A stretch of DNA of 34,933 nt from a virus (IMGVR_UViG_3300012930_000021:1-34933); one strand, 5' to 3'. Counted from the stretch's first letter, positions 21,423-28,119 are shown. Made by a program: numbers and translations. The notes: generated by a model not told the origin, from the sequence alone.

Positions 21423-21732
21423 TGTTTATGATATCTACTTATAACCAATAGTTTATAAACTGATCTAACATACTATAGTTTAGTACTAGTTATATTAAAT
21501 AACTAGAAGACGCTACTAGCTTAGGCCTACGGCCTCCCTAAGACATTCCCCCTAGCCTAGATCTTCCCTCCGTCTCCCTCGCTCCTCCTCCGCAGTAGTT
21601 TCTCTGGGGACAGCTCTGTTAATAGTTGGGATCTATATCTAGTGTTACCTAACTACCAGTGAGAGCTCGCTCTCTAGATCTACTTGCGTTGTCGTCGCTT
21701 CGGTCGTCGTGCCATATTGTTATGCTACTCCT
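21423..21732. other. Intergenic region, hairpins, no clear gene
   Basis: About 310 nt. Contains CTTAGGCC-TACGG-CCTCCCTAAG (21520-21542, hairpin), GAGAGC/GCTCTC palindrome (21660-21674) and a C/T-rich stretch. The only short frame worth noting is an 11-codon one on the minus strand (21680-21715, MARRPKRRQRK) with GGAG upstream; too short to judge. Confidence 0.4.
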
Positions 21733-22077
21733 CTAATCAAAGAGTGTAGATGGGTAATGGCTCCCCGTCCCTTTAAATAAATTAGTAGTTGTCAAACCGA
21801 GATGTTTTTTAACGGCATATTTTAATAGAGCAAATCTGGAGTGGTGATTATTATTTTTAAAAACGAGTATTCCAGATCTAAATAACTCGTGAGATAAGAA
21901 ATGACAACGCTTACATAAAACTCGGAGATCAGAAGTAGAAACATTAAATAGATTCCCATAATTTAAATGATGGGTATGGAGAACTTCATTAGTTGCACAA
22001 ACCGCACATCGTCTATTTTTCTTTTGAGCTCTTAGATTCTTCCAGTGACTGGTTTGTAAATATTCTTTATATTCCAT
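21733..22077 (-). CDS. HNH endonuclease-like protein
   Basis: A 114-residue protein. MEYKEYLQTSHWKNLRAQKK is a typical N-terminus ('YLxSxHWxxLR') of small HNH proteins. RRCAVCATNEVLHTHHLNYG carries the first Cys pair and HxHH-like catalytic region, and LRVLCKRCHFLSHELFR carries the second Cys pair and final His residues. These give the zinc-stabilised beta-beta-alpha-metal nuclease core. The start is at 22077. It could be a free-standing homing-type nuclease or a phage nicking enzyme; no intron is evident beside it. Confidence 0.85.
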   Translation of the reverse strand: MEYKEYLQTSHWKNLRAQKKNRRCAVCATNEVLHTHHLNYGNLFNVSTSDLRVLCKRCHFLSHELFRSGILVFKNNNHHSRFALLKYAVKKHLGLTTTNLFKGTGSHYPSTLFD

Positions 22078-22097
22078 GATATCGGGTGCCTTCTCTG

Positions 22098-22418
22098 CTA
22101 TCCTTTTGCTACTAAAATAGTATCTCGTAATTCTTCGGGGAAATATTTATGTTTTGTTATATCTAGTTGGGGAAATAATTCTCTTGCAACATTCCATTCG
22201 ATTTTAGCACCATTAGCTGCGATATACTGAGCATCAGTCTCTTGATTTTCTCCACCATGAATAGCAAAATGATTGCCAACTTCTATTGCCTCTATATAAT
22301 CTGGAACGTATCCTACAACGCTATTCCATTCTCCATCCGTAAAACTCTCATAGGCAACAAATCCTACTGTGTGTAAAGAAGATCTCCATTCAACTGCAAG
22401 TATTTTATACTTTTTCAT
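22098..22418 (-). CDS. Protein of unknown function (106 residues)
   Basis: Starts MKKYKILAVEWRSSLHTVGF; alternating strands and one helix, with AHxH-type residues absent but HFAIHGGENQETDAQYIAAN in the middle. Likely a small alpha/beta domain. The start overlaps the stop of the preceding gene by 4 nt, so the two are coupled. No family is recognised. Confidence 0.62.
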   Translation of the reverse strand: MKKYKILAVEWRSSLHTVGFVAYESFTDGEWNSVVGYVPDYIEAIEVGNHFAIHGGENQETDAQYIAANGAKIEWNVARELFPQLDITKHKYFPEELRDTILVAKG

Positions 22419-22705
22419 GATTTCTTTAATAAATCCATCAAACGTTTTGCTTCTTCTGGAGAAGGAGATTCATCGTCATATGCTCCTTGTTGCATTTTTT
22501 TGTCTAATTCATCCAGTCCCAGACTCAGGAGGTCTTTGTGAAGTTGCATCTTGGGAGCTGCTAATTCTGTTTCAAAATCATGATAATAACCACGTTGTGC
22601 CCGAGAGATCATCTTATCAATGGCTTCGACTTTTTCTTCTGAATAGTATTCTTCGACCATTTTTACTTTTAAATCTCTTACTAAATCAACTTTTGTATTT
22701 CCCAT
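22415..22705 (-). CDS. Helical protein (96 residues) with sequestered ribosome site
   Basis: The ATG at 22705 (MGNTKVDLVRDLKVKMVEEY) is preferred to a longer frame because the bases before it form a hairpin that carries AGGGGGA as ribosome site and end in seven T directly at the ATG. The protein is acidic and all-helical, with KMQLHKDLLSLGLDELDKKM and a C-terminal SPSPEEAKRLMDLLKKS. No family is recognised. Regulation by the leader hairpin is likely. Confidence 0.66.
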   Translation of the reverse strand: MGNTKVDLVRDLKVKMVEEYYSEEKVEAIDKMISRAQRGYYHDFETELAAPKMQLHKDLLSLGLDELDKKMQQGAYDDESPSPEEAKRLMDLLKKS

Positions 22706-22772
22706 AAAAAAATCCCCCTGCGTGAGTTGCAACTGGCTCGACTAGACAAAAGCCAAACCCACACAAGGGGAT
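22706..22772 (-). terminator. Terminator-like hairpin overlapping a ribosome site
   Basis: On the minus strand ATCCCC (22772-22767) pairs with GGGGAT (22717-22712), followed by seven T and immediately the ATG at 22705. The 3' arm is also the ribosome site of that gene, so hairpin formation would both favour termination and hide the site. Confidence 0.6.
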
Positions 22773-22802
22773 CTTAAGTCCAGTCAAATTTGTTGCTTCT
22801 GG

Positions 22803-22831
22803 ATTATAGCACTGTTGTCAAATTTGTCTAG
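22803..22831 (-). promoter_or_regulatory. Leftward promoter with flanking repeats
   Basis: Minus strand TAGACA, about 16-nt spacer, TG-C-TATAAT (extended -10, hexamer 22808-22803). GTCAAATTTGT is repeated directly at 22783-22793 and 22817-22827, and CTAGACAAA (22742-22749) is inverted at 22822-22830, flanking the start region: likely operator sites. Confidence 0.6.
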
Positions 22832-22834
22832 TAG

Positions 22835-23089
22835 CTATTTATATTTTCTATGACTTCGCTTATATGCATTACTCCAGAGCTCGTAGCGTAAATTATAATA
22901 GCCATTAAAGAAAAACCTTGGTTTATAATACTCCTCTTGTTTCCCTTTGTCAGTTGTGTATGTTACAGGCTTATGGAAAGGTGCAACATAATACCAGTAG
23001 CGTAACCCTCCATACAGAGGTATTTTACTGAGTATTTTATCTTTTCGTGAAGCTTCATCATAATTCCAATTTGGTACTTCTTTTGCCAT
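22835..23089 (-). CDS. Tyr-rich small protein (84 residues), unknown
   Basis: The ATG at 23089 (MAKEVPNWNYDEASRKDKIL) is preferred; the longer upstream frame runs through a strong hairpin and is unlikely. The protein is rich in Tyr, Trp and Phe (YGGLRYWYYVAPFHKP, FFFNGYYNLRYELW) and basic. No ribosome site is visible. No family is recognised. Confidence 0.6.
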   Translation of the reverse strand: MAKEVPNWNYDEASRKDKILSKIPLYGGLRYWYYVAPFHKPVTYTTDKGKQEEYYKPRFFFNGYYNLRYELWSNAYKRSHRKYK

Positions 23090-23100
23090 AGTGTGTAAAC

Positions 23101-23144
23101 GCGGGGACGGCTGAAAAGCAGTCAGATGAGGCAGTCGCCCCCGC
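23101..23144. terminator. GC-rich hairpin
   Basis: GCGGGG (23101-23106) pairs with CCCCGC (23139-23144), extended by CGGCTG/CAGTCG. On the plus strand it is followed by ATTGTTTTT, a terminator-like tail, though no rightward gene ends nearby. On the minus strand it is in the leader of the gene starting at 23089. Confidence 0.5.
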
Positions 23145-23202
23145 ATTGTTTTTGGTAGACCAGTCGTCCCACTATTGCCCGCGCATGCGGGCTTGGAAGA
23201 GA

Positions 23203-23415
23203 CTAGTCTGTGTCCCTTGGTCGTTGCCACCCACAATAGGTGCAGGAGCTCCGTTGATGGTCATACGGGCACCTGGCCTCAAGTGCCTGGCGTTGCGCAT
23301 AAGGGTCTGCCCCTGGCATGCGAGATGCTCGCTTGTCGATCTGGTTCTCCAGCTTGCGCTTTTGCCGACAATCATAGCAGTTGCATCCGTGATGGCCGAA
23401 TCCCAAAAAGCTCAT
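23203..23415 (-). CDS. Small Cys-rich protein with CxCYxC motif
   Basis: A 70-residue protein with GAGGAGG 7 nt before the ATG. It begins MSFLGFGHHGCNCYDCRQKR; a charged helix follows, then ARCPYDHQRSSCTYCGWQ, so there are two Cys clusters. The CNCYDC triad matches those at 10.1 kb and 23.7 kb. Probably metal-binding. It has its own TTGACA/TATAAG promoter. GC content here is higher than in the surroundings. Confidence 0.72.
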   Translation of the reverse strand: MSFLGFGHHGCNCYDCRQKRKLENQIDKRASRMPGADPYAQRQALEARCPYDHQRSSCTYCGWQRPRDTD

Positions 23416-23463
23416 GATGGCCTCCTCAAATGTGTTAAAGATCTGCTCTTTTACCTCATACGT

Positions 23464-23492
23464 CTTATAGCATACATTAGCTCACCTGTCAA
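23464..23492 (-). promoter_or_regulatory. Leftward promoter for the gene at 23415
   Basis: Minus strand TTGACA (23492-23487), 17-nt spacer, TATAAG (23469-23464). Expected start near 23457 gives a leader of about 42 nt with a strong ribosome site. Confidence 0.6.
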
Positions 23493-23628
23493 TACTATGA
23501 GACTTAGGATAACAGCATTGGCAAGGACTATCAGATACGATAAGACGGAGAAAAAGAACTACTGGAAGTAGGAGAAAGAAGAGAAGGATAGCACAGGAGC
23601 AGACGACTGTCTCAATGAGCGTGTTCAT
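23482..23628 (-). CDS. Tiny membrane protein with CQCC tail (48 residues)
   Basis: The frame from ATG at 23628 gives MNTLIETVVCSCAILLFFLL, a clear hydrophobic helix, then LRLIVSDSPCQCCYPKSH. The start overlaps the stop of the upstream gene as ATGA, and the frame is intact to 23482. The Cys-rich tail echoes the cysteine motifs of its neighbours. Function unknown; possibly anchors a partner at the membrane. Confidence 0.58.
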   Translation of the reverse strand: MNTLIETVVCSCAILLFFLLLPVVLFLRLIVSDSPCQCCYPKSHSIDR

Positions 23629-23831
23629 GGCGATTTATAAAAGCGATTCGTCCGAGCAAGACTTGCTAGACACTGGTAACAGTGACAGTTTTCATAGGCA
23701 TGTGAAGCTTCCGCGACGTCTCGTAGTCCTTTTCGTGAGACAACCTCCCGTGCCTGATCAACGACCGACCTAGTAGCAACAACAGGAGCTCGTGGATAAT
23801 GGATCTTTACCTCAATCATCCGTTCTTTCAT
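23625..23831 (-). CDS. Small protein with C-terminal CxCYxC motif
   Basis: ATG at 23831 (MKERMIEVKIHYPRAPVVAT) or 23819 could be the start; neither has a good ribosome site. The middle is a helix (VVDQAREVVSRKGLRDVAEA) and the C-terminus is YENCHCYQCLASLARTN. The CHCYQC triad matches those at 10.1 and 23.2 kb. It is first in a leftward trio with the membrane peptide and the CNCYDC protein, suggesting one functional set. Confidence 0.62.
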   Translation of the reverse strand: MKERMIEVKIHYPRAPVVATRSVVDQAREVVSRKGLRDVAEASHAYENCHCYQCLASLARTNRFYKSP

Positions 23832-23843
23832 AAAAAGTATCGC

Positions 23844-23948
23844 AGCCAACCCTACTTGTACGCTTCTGTAAGGTTGACTTCAGCAAACGGAAGCGACGCT
23901 TGTATCTAGAAACATCCTTACTAGTCACAAACTATTTCAGGGTTGGCT
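23844..23948. promoter_or_regulatory. Divergent intergenic region bounded by an inverted repeat
   Basis: AGCCAACCCT (23844-23853) and its inverse AGGGTTGGCT (23939-23948) flank 85 nt between the leftward gene at 23831 and the rightward gene near 24021. A smaller hairpin CAACC/GGTTG lies at the left arm. Likely operator or transcript-structure elements for divergent expression. Confidence 0.45.
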
Positions 23949-24029
23949 ACTGTTTATTGGTGTGAACTCTCTGACCTAACGAGAGTATATCCTTCAGCTA
24001 GTTTGTTTGTAAAGAGGAAGATGGGATCG

Positions 24030-24058
24030 TTGACAACTATACCCATCTTGTCTATTAT
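24030..24058 (+). promoter_or_regulatory. Rightward promoter, leaderless type (copy 1)
   Basis: TTGACA (24030-24035), 17-nt spacer, TATTAT (24053-24058). The sequence TTGACAACTATACC is repeated at 24309. Expected start is at ATG 24066. Confidence 0.62.
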
Positions 24059-24065
24059 GTACCAA

Positions 24066-24305
24066 ATGAATCAAGTTGATCCAAATCGTGAATATACTCC
24101 TATGCAGCTCTGGAAAATGGGTACCTTCTTCTCCTTTACAGGAAGTAATGAGACAAAAGCAGCCTACCACCTGCTTCTCCGTCTTATCCATAAAGGGAAG
24201 ATACCTGCAAGAGACGATGGCGTTGGCTCGATACACCCTCGCTGGAAGATCAAGGGAGAAGACTTTATTGCATACATAAACTCTCGGGGAAAGACAAGTA
24301 GCTAG
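24066..24305 (+). CDS. Probable winged-HTH DNA-binding protein
   Basis: An 79-residue protein if started at ATG 24066 (MNQVDPNREYTPMQLWKMGT), where transcription from the promoter at 24030 should begin; ATG 24021 is a longer alternative but would put that promoter inside the gene. AAYHLLLRLIHKGKIPARDD followed by HPRWKIKGEDFIAYI is the 'helix, K-x-P-A, W-x-I, helix' layout of excisionase/HTH_17-like proteins. It is the first gene of the long rightward operon, so it may regulate it. A short family member; confidence in DNA binding is moderate. Confidence 0.68.
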   Translation: MNQVDPNREYTPMQLWKMGTFFSFTGSNETKAAYHLLLRLIHKGKIPARDDGVGSIHPRWKIKGEDFIAYINSRGKTSS

Positions 24306-24308
24306 GTA

Positions 24309-24337
24309 TTGACAACTATACCAAGCTAGACTATCAT
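24309..24337 (+). promoter_or_regulatory. Rightward promoter, leaderless type (copy 2)
   Basis: TTGACA (24309-24314), 17-nt spacer, TATCAT (24332-24337). Expected start is at ATG 24345. Shares 14 identical bases with the promoter at 24030. Confidence 0.65.
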
Positions 24338-24344
24338 CATGCCT

Positions 24345-24536
24345 ATGACTACCGAGAGTTTTGAGCCAGAAGAATACCAAGAGCTAGAAGGACTAGAAGA
24401 ATCATACGTCCATTGTCCAAAGTGTTTGACAGAAGAAAAGTACGTCAAAATGGTTATCTTGCAAAAAGGAAATACAACCGACGACTTTGTGACTATTCTT
24501 ATTTGCCCAATTTGTTATCACCAAGAGAGAGAATAA
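24345..24536 (+). CDS. Small zinc-ribbon protein (63 residues)
   Basis: Starts MTTESFEPEEYQELEGLEES, very acidic, then YVHCPKCLTEEKY and, after about 28 residues, LICPICYHQERE: two CxxC pairs forming a zinc ribbon with a hydrophobic strand between. ATG 24345 lies where transcription should begin; ATG 24339 (two residues longer) is an alternative. No ribosome site exists. Followed 1 nt later by the next gene. Confidence 0.7.
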   Translation: MTTESFEPEEYQELEGLEESYVHCPKCLTEEKYVKMVILQKGNTTDDFVTILICPICYHQERE

Positions 24537-24537
24537 T

Positions 24538-24738
24538 ATGCGCGCCTTTTTTATCATCGATACTACTCGAAAAGAAGTTCTCGACACTTTTGTCTCATTT
24601 GAAGAGGGGGAAAAGATTATGATTGAAACAGACGGGCATAAAGTGTCATATACCATTACGAGTGCAAAGAAAGTACTGCAAGAAGTTGGGGGGAAATATG
24701 ATGTCTCCCTTGAGTATCATCTTTTACAACAAACATGA
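24538..24738 (+). CDS. Small protein (66 residues), unknown
   Basis: Starts MRAFFIIDTTRKEVLDTFVS; a compact alternating strand/helix pattern, ending with YDVSLEYHLLQQT. It follows the zinc-ribbon gene by 1 nt and overlaps the next start (ATGA). GAGAGA lies upstream of the ATG. No family is recognised. Confidence 0.62.
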   Translation: MRAFFIIDTTRKEVLDTFVSFEEGEKIMIETDGHKVSYTITSAKKVLQEVGGKYDVSLEYHLLQQT

Positions 24739-24959
24739 ACATCGATAAGCATGTCCAGATATATATGATTGGCGTTGACGGCGGTCTTCGCATCATCCCT
24801 GGATATCTTAGCGACGGTCTTAAACAACAAGGATGGAAGATAATCAATAATCCAAAGCGAACATATTATCCTGAATACGACCGCACAAGTCCCCACTATA
24901 AAGATCGAGAAGAAAAACTAAATGTTGATAGTGAATTTCTGACGATAGAAGTTCTTTAA
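24735..24959 (+). CDS. Small protein (74 residues), unknown
   Basis: Starts MNIDKHVQIYMIGVDGGLRI; mixed strands and a basic, Tyr-rich segment (NNPKRTYYPEYDRTSPHYK). It overlaps the preceding gene by 4 nt and ends 7 nt before the glycosyltransferase gene. No family is recognised. Confidence 0.58.
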   Translation: MNIDKHVQIYMIGVDGGLRIIPGYLSDGLKQQGWKIINNPKRTYYPEYDRTSPHYKDREEKLNVDSEFLTIEVL

Positions 24960-24966
24960 AGGTATT

Positions 24967-26085
24967 ATGTTACACGTCAAGTACGTCTCTGCATGGGGAG
25001 ACCCTTCAGGCTATGGTGCTGCTGCACGAAGTTTTATTAACGCGCTCTACATTGCTGGAGTGAATATCACGCTTGAAACAATTGCGCAAATGCCAGAATC
25101 AACCCAACAAGGAGTCACAGAGCGAATCTGTCGAGCACTGCAAAATAGGAGTATTCCGTATACAACAGTCATTATTCATCTAACTCCTGACGCTTACCCG
25201 ATTTATAGAGAGAAGAACAAATATAACATTGGCCACTTATTCTGGGAGACGGATAGATTACCAAAAGAGTGGATCACCCCCTGTAATCAAATGGATGAGA
25301 TATGGACAGCTTCAGAGCAACAAGCAGAGATGATACGAAAGAGTGGTGTCACTATCCCCATTTATGCGTTTCCCCAACCAATCGACGCCATAAAAGGCTT
25401 TGAGACAGTCGCGCCGTATAGAACGAATCCTCTTGCTGGTTTTATCTTCTATAGTATCTTTCAATGGATTCTTCGGAAAAACCCAAAAGTGTTACTCTCC
25501 GCCTATTGGAAAGAGTTTACTGGAAAAGAAGACGTGGCGTTATTACTAAAAACATATAGAATTACCTATGTTGAGCAAGAGTTTGACCTTATTAAGGATG
25601 ATATTAGGGCTTGGAAGAAAGAATTAAAGCTTGATCACTACCCAAAGATATTTTTATCACCGAGTCTGTTAACCGATGCGGAGATGCTTCGCTTACACGT
25701 AACGGGAGACTGCTACGTGAATAGTTCATCGGGCGAGGGTTGGAGTCGCCCGATGCAAGAAGCAATGCTTTTGGGTAGGCCTGTTGTTTCAGGCAATAAT
25801 GGGGGAATAACAGATTATCTCTCAGAAACACAGTATTTTCCCGTAGAGAGCCATTCAGTTATAGCAGAAACAGCCAGCTGGATTCCTTGGTATACAACAG
25901 ACATGTCCTGGAGAGCGTTAGATGAAGATGCGCTAAGAAAACAAATGCGCTATGTATACGATAATACAAAACAAGCTACGTTGACAGGCAGAAAAGCGCA
26001 GACGTTTATCGTGGATAATTTTTCTTACCAAACAGTCGGAGAAAAACTAAAGCAACGATTAAGTGAAATAGTTCTACCAAAATAG
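24967..26085 (+). CDS. GT-B glycosyltransferase (family 4-like)
   Basis: A 372-residue enzyme that would transfer a sugar from a nucleotide donor. The N-terminal domain starts MLHVKYVSAWGDPSGYGAAA, whose GxG loop is typical. GHLFWETDRLPKEW is the characteristic segment of this subgroup. The C-terminal domain has YVNSSSGEGWSRPMQEAMLL, the GT4 'E-x7-E' donor-binding motif, followed by GRPVVSGNNGG. Length and domain order are complete. It is the first of a sugar-modification set that continues at 28.1 kb. Acceptor unknown. Confidence 0.86.
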   Translation: MLHVKYVSAWGDPSGYGAAARSFINALYIAGVNITLETIAQMPESTQQGVTERICRALQNRSIPYTTVIIHLTPDAYPIYREKNKYNIGHLFWETDRLPKEWITPCNQMDEIWTASEQQAEMIRKSGVTIPIYAFPQPIDAIKGFETVAPYRTNPLAGFIFYSIFQWILRKNPKVLLSAYWKEFTGKEDVALLLKTYRITYVEQEFDLIKDDIRAWKKELKLDHYPKIFLSPSLLTDAEMLRLHVTGDCYVNSSSGEGWSRPMQEAMLLGRPVVSGNNGGITDYLSETQYFPVESHSVIAETASWIPWYTTDMSWRALDEDALRKQMRYVYDNTKQATLTGRKAQTFIVDNFSYQTVGEKLKQRLSEIVLPK

Positions 26086-26109
26086 GAAAATATATGCTAT
26101 TCTCTTGTA

Positions 26110-26334
26110 ATGAGAACTAAAGTACCAGTAACTTGCTATAAGTGTCAAGCAGAGGTACTTCAGAATCAGGGGATGCGAATTATACAAATAGATACAGAAG
26201 AAGACCTGTTTTTCTGTAGATCTTGTCTAAAAGGAGCAATGCACCAGTTGAGTGTCAAAGGAAGTAAAAAGAAAGATGAAGTTGACCTCCTTCGAAAAAT
26301 ACGAACCTTTTTAAAAAATGAAGAAAAAAACTAG
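26110..26334 (+). CDS. Small zinc protein (74 residues)
   Basis: Starts MRTKVPVTCYKCQAEVLQNQ, then LFFCRSCLKGAMHQLS and a basic tail (GSKKKDEVDLLRKIRTFLKN). CxxC pairs about 25 residues apart form a zinc ribbon. No ribosome site is evident. It overlaps the following tiny gene by 17 nt. Function unknown. Confidence 0.64.
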   Translation: MRTKVPVTCYKCQAEVLQNQGMRIIQIDTEEDLFFCRSCLKGAMHQLSVKGSKKKDEVDLLRKIRTFLKNEEKN

Positions 26335-26458
26335 TCATCAACATAAGTATGAACGCTGTGTGGATTATAATATAGACAGTTACTTTATGAATAAAGGCTG
26401 GCCTAGGATTATTTGTCAATGTTCATGCGGGGAATTTTTATTAAAAAAATATGACTAA
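26318..26458 (+). CDS. Tiny Cys-containing protein (46 residues)
   Basis: The frame from ATG 26318 gives MKKKTSHQHKYERCVDYNID and ends RIICQCSCGEFLLKKYD. A single Cys plus a CQCSCG cluster could bind metal. It overlaps genes on both sides (17 and 8 nt), typical of this operon. No family is recognised. Confidence 0.52.
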   Translation: MKKKTSHQHKYERCVDYNIDSYFMNKGWPRIICQCSCGEFLLKKYD

Positions 26459-26882
26459 TAAAATTGACCTTGTTAAAAAGATAGAAGCAAATACAGTCGC
26501 GATTGCGGACAGTGACGTCTTGCCTCCAGAGCTCATGAAAGCATTAGAGGATAAGATGCCAGAGTTTGTTAAGGAATACGAGGCAGACGGGAGCGCGGTA
26601 CTCCGCTGGACACATGAATATCTCATTCTCATGGAAGAGATCTTGCGCCTAGACTTTGGTTTTACTGAAGACGATATGGTAAAAATAGAGCAACGCATTA
26701 AGGATATGTTGCCTATTCTACATACGATGAAATTAGAGGATACAAGACTTTTGCGAAAACATGACTTTGCAGTTGTTCGAGACATGGTAGAAAGAAATAA
26801 GATTCTCTTTAAAGCAGAAAAAGCAGGGATAACTTTGCCAGGAAAAGATACACAAAAAGCCCTAAGAAAGAAAGGAGAGTAA
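26451..26882 (+). CDS. Helical protein (143 residues), unknown
   Basis: Starts MTNKIDLVKKIEANTVAIAD; all-helical and acidic, with an aromatic patch (WTHEYLILMEEILRLDFGF) and a basic C-terminus (KDTQKALRKKGE). No Cys motif, no membrane segment. It overlaps the previous gene by 8 nt. No family is recognised. Confidence 0.65.
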   Translation: MTNKIDLVKKIEANTVAIADSDVLPPELMKALEDKMPEFVKEYEADGSAVLRWTHEYLILMEEILRLDFGFTEDDMVKIEQRIKDMLPILHTMKLEDTRLLRKHDFAVVRDMVERNKILFKAEKAGITLPGKDTQKALRKKGE

Positions 26883-26888
26883 TACATT

Positions 26889-27266
26889 ATGAACAACAAC
26901 ATAACCGTATCAATGCTAAGTGTCTTTTTAGTTAGCGTATCTATATTAACTATCATTGGTTGGCATATTATAGTTGGAAGCATCCACTACAGTGCGGGAA
27001 CAAGAGTTGGTGAAATAGTGAAATTTTCACAACGAGGATTTTTCATAAAGAATTGGTGTGGAGAAATGAGCGTTGGAGGACAAGGCCAAGCAGGGTACTT
27101 GTTTGATTTTGGTATCGATAGAAATGCAAATAACGCATCGTTAGTACAAAAACTGTCTGACTTACAGGGACAAAAAGTTGAAGTCACCTACGATCAAAGA
27201 GGAGCAAATAACCCATTTAATGGATGTTCCGATTATTTAGTAACAAACGTAAAGGTGATTAAATAA
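26889..27266 (+). CDS. Membrane-anchored protein with small beta domain
   Basis: A 125-residue protein: the N-terminal hydrophobic helix VSMLSVFLVSVSILTIIGWH is followed by IHYSAGTRVGEIVKFSQRGF and a beta-rich domain ending YLVTNVKVIK. This 'TM + RVGxIxxFSxRGxFxKxW' layout is a recurrent phage/bacterial protein of unknown function; I recall it often being mis-annotated as an enzyme. AAAGGAGAG lies upstream. Probably exported or facing the periplasm. Confidence 0.72.
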   Translation: MNNNITVSMLSVFLVSVSILTIIGWHIIVGSIHYSAGTRVGEIVKFSQRGFFIKNWCGEMSVGGQGQAGYLFDFGIDRNANNASLVQKLSDLQGQKVEVTYDQRGANNPFNGCSDYLVTNVKVIK

Positions 27267-27277
27267 TAGAAGGTGCC

Positions 27278-27727
27278 ATGAAGTTTATTACGAAAGATGA
27301 TGATTGGGGAATAAGAATAACATTAAAAGAAATATTTTTTGGAAAACAAAAAGAGTGCTCAAAAGATGCTTTCTTTGAATTTGATTTATTCTTTAATCAA
27401 TATATGCCACCAGCATATTATGAGACAAAGAGTACAATCTTACGTCATCTCGATGAAATACGAGAATTGCTAGAGCGTTTCCATAAGGAATATAAAATTG
27501 GTCTTAATAAATGCATGTGGATTGAAAAGAGCGGACAGTATCAATGCGCAATAATTACAGATGATCTATTAAGGCAATTAAAATCAGGGCTGATCAGATT
27601 ACCAACCTACTTGGAGATAGAAGAAGAGAAGAAGAGGTGGCAAAATACACTAGGGTACAATAAGGAACAAGGATTTAGTGATCCAATTAAAGAAGAGATG
27701 ATACAACTTAATTTTAAAAGGAGGTGA
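27278..27727 (+). CDS. Protein of unknown function (149 residues)
   Basis: Starts MKFITKDDDWGIRITLKEIF; Glu/Lys-rich with long helices (LRHLDEIRELLERFHKEYKI) and two Cys (NKCMWIEKSGQYQCAII). AAGGTG precedes the ATG. It ends just before the next gene, whose ribosome site (AAAAGGAGGTGAG) overlaps its last codons. No family is recognised. Confidence 0.66.
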   Translation: MKFITKDDDWGIRITLKEIFFGKQKECSKDAFFEFDLFFNQYMPPAYYETKSTILRHLDEIRELLERFHKEYKIGLNKCMWIEKSGQYQCAIITDDLLRQLKSGLIRLPTYLEIEEEKKRWQNTLGYNKEQGFSDPIKEEMIQLNFKRR

Positions 27728-27731
27728 GTAT

Positions 27732-28094
27732 ATGAAGAATAATTTTGATTTAGCAACAGTAAAAAAGTCACTAACGACAGGAGCTGCAAACTTTCTGAAA
27801 GACCTGCAAGGTGAAATTGTGCAAGAAGAGCAAGATGCTTTAAAAGACTTTGTGAAAGGAGCATACCGCTTCTCTCTTGAAAAAGAACGAGAAATTGAAA
27901 GATTGCAAAAAGAGGTCACACAAATCAAAGAATCATTAGAGAAAGCAAACACAGGGGACTGGGAACAACTTTCTACTATTAAGATTCCTGCACGATTCTT
28001 TGAAGAATCAACACTAAGAAAACATGGAAAGTCACTTATCTCAGGTTCGCAAGAAGTGAGATTTGTTGATTTATACGTCCCAGACGGGGAATAA
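27732..28094 (+). CDS. Coiled-coil protein (120 residues), unknown
   Basis: Starts MKNNFDLATVKKSLTTGAAN, with a coiled-coil middle (SLEKEREIERLQKEVTQIKE) and a mixed C-terminus (VRFVDLYVPDGE). The ribosome site AGGAGGTGAG is one of the strongest in the operon. It is followed by the repeated leader-like sequence in front of the next gene. No family is recognised. Confidence 0.66.
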   Translation: MKNNFDLATVKKSLTTGAANFLKDLQGEIVQEEQDALKDFVKGAYRFSLEKEREIERLQKEVTQIKESLEKANTGDWEQLSTIKIPARFFEESTLRKHGKSLISGSQEVRFVDLYVPDGE

Positions 28095-28097
28095 TTA

Positions 28098-28119
28098 AAT
28101 CCTGCCCATTTTGTTTATG
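28098..28119 (+). repeat. Leader-like repeat, copy 2
   Basis: AATCCTGCCCATTTTGTTT followed by the ATG of the glycosyltransferase gene; matches 19821-19841 with one extra T. Both copies follow a stop codon directly. Confidence 0.65.

Noticed and set aside
23146-23571. 141-codon plus-strand frame
   Set aside because: Antisense to the CNCYDC protein gene (strong ribosome site, own promoter) and the membrane-protein gene; composition is that of an antisense frame.
26441-26983. 180-codon minus-strand frame
   Set aside because: Antisense to two genes of the rightward operon that overlap their neighbours correctly; no signals of its own.
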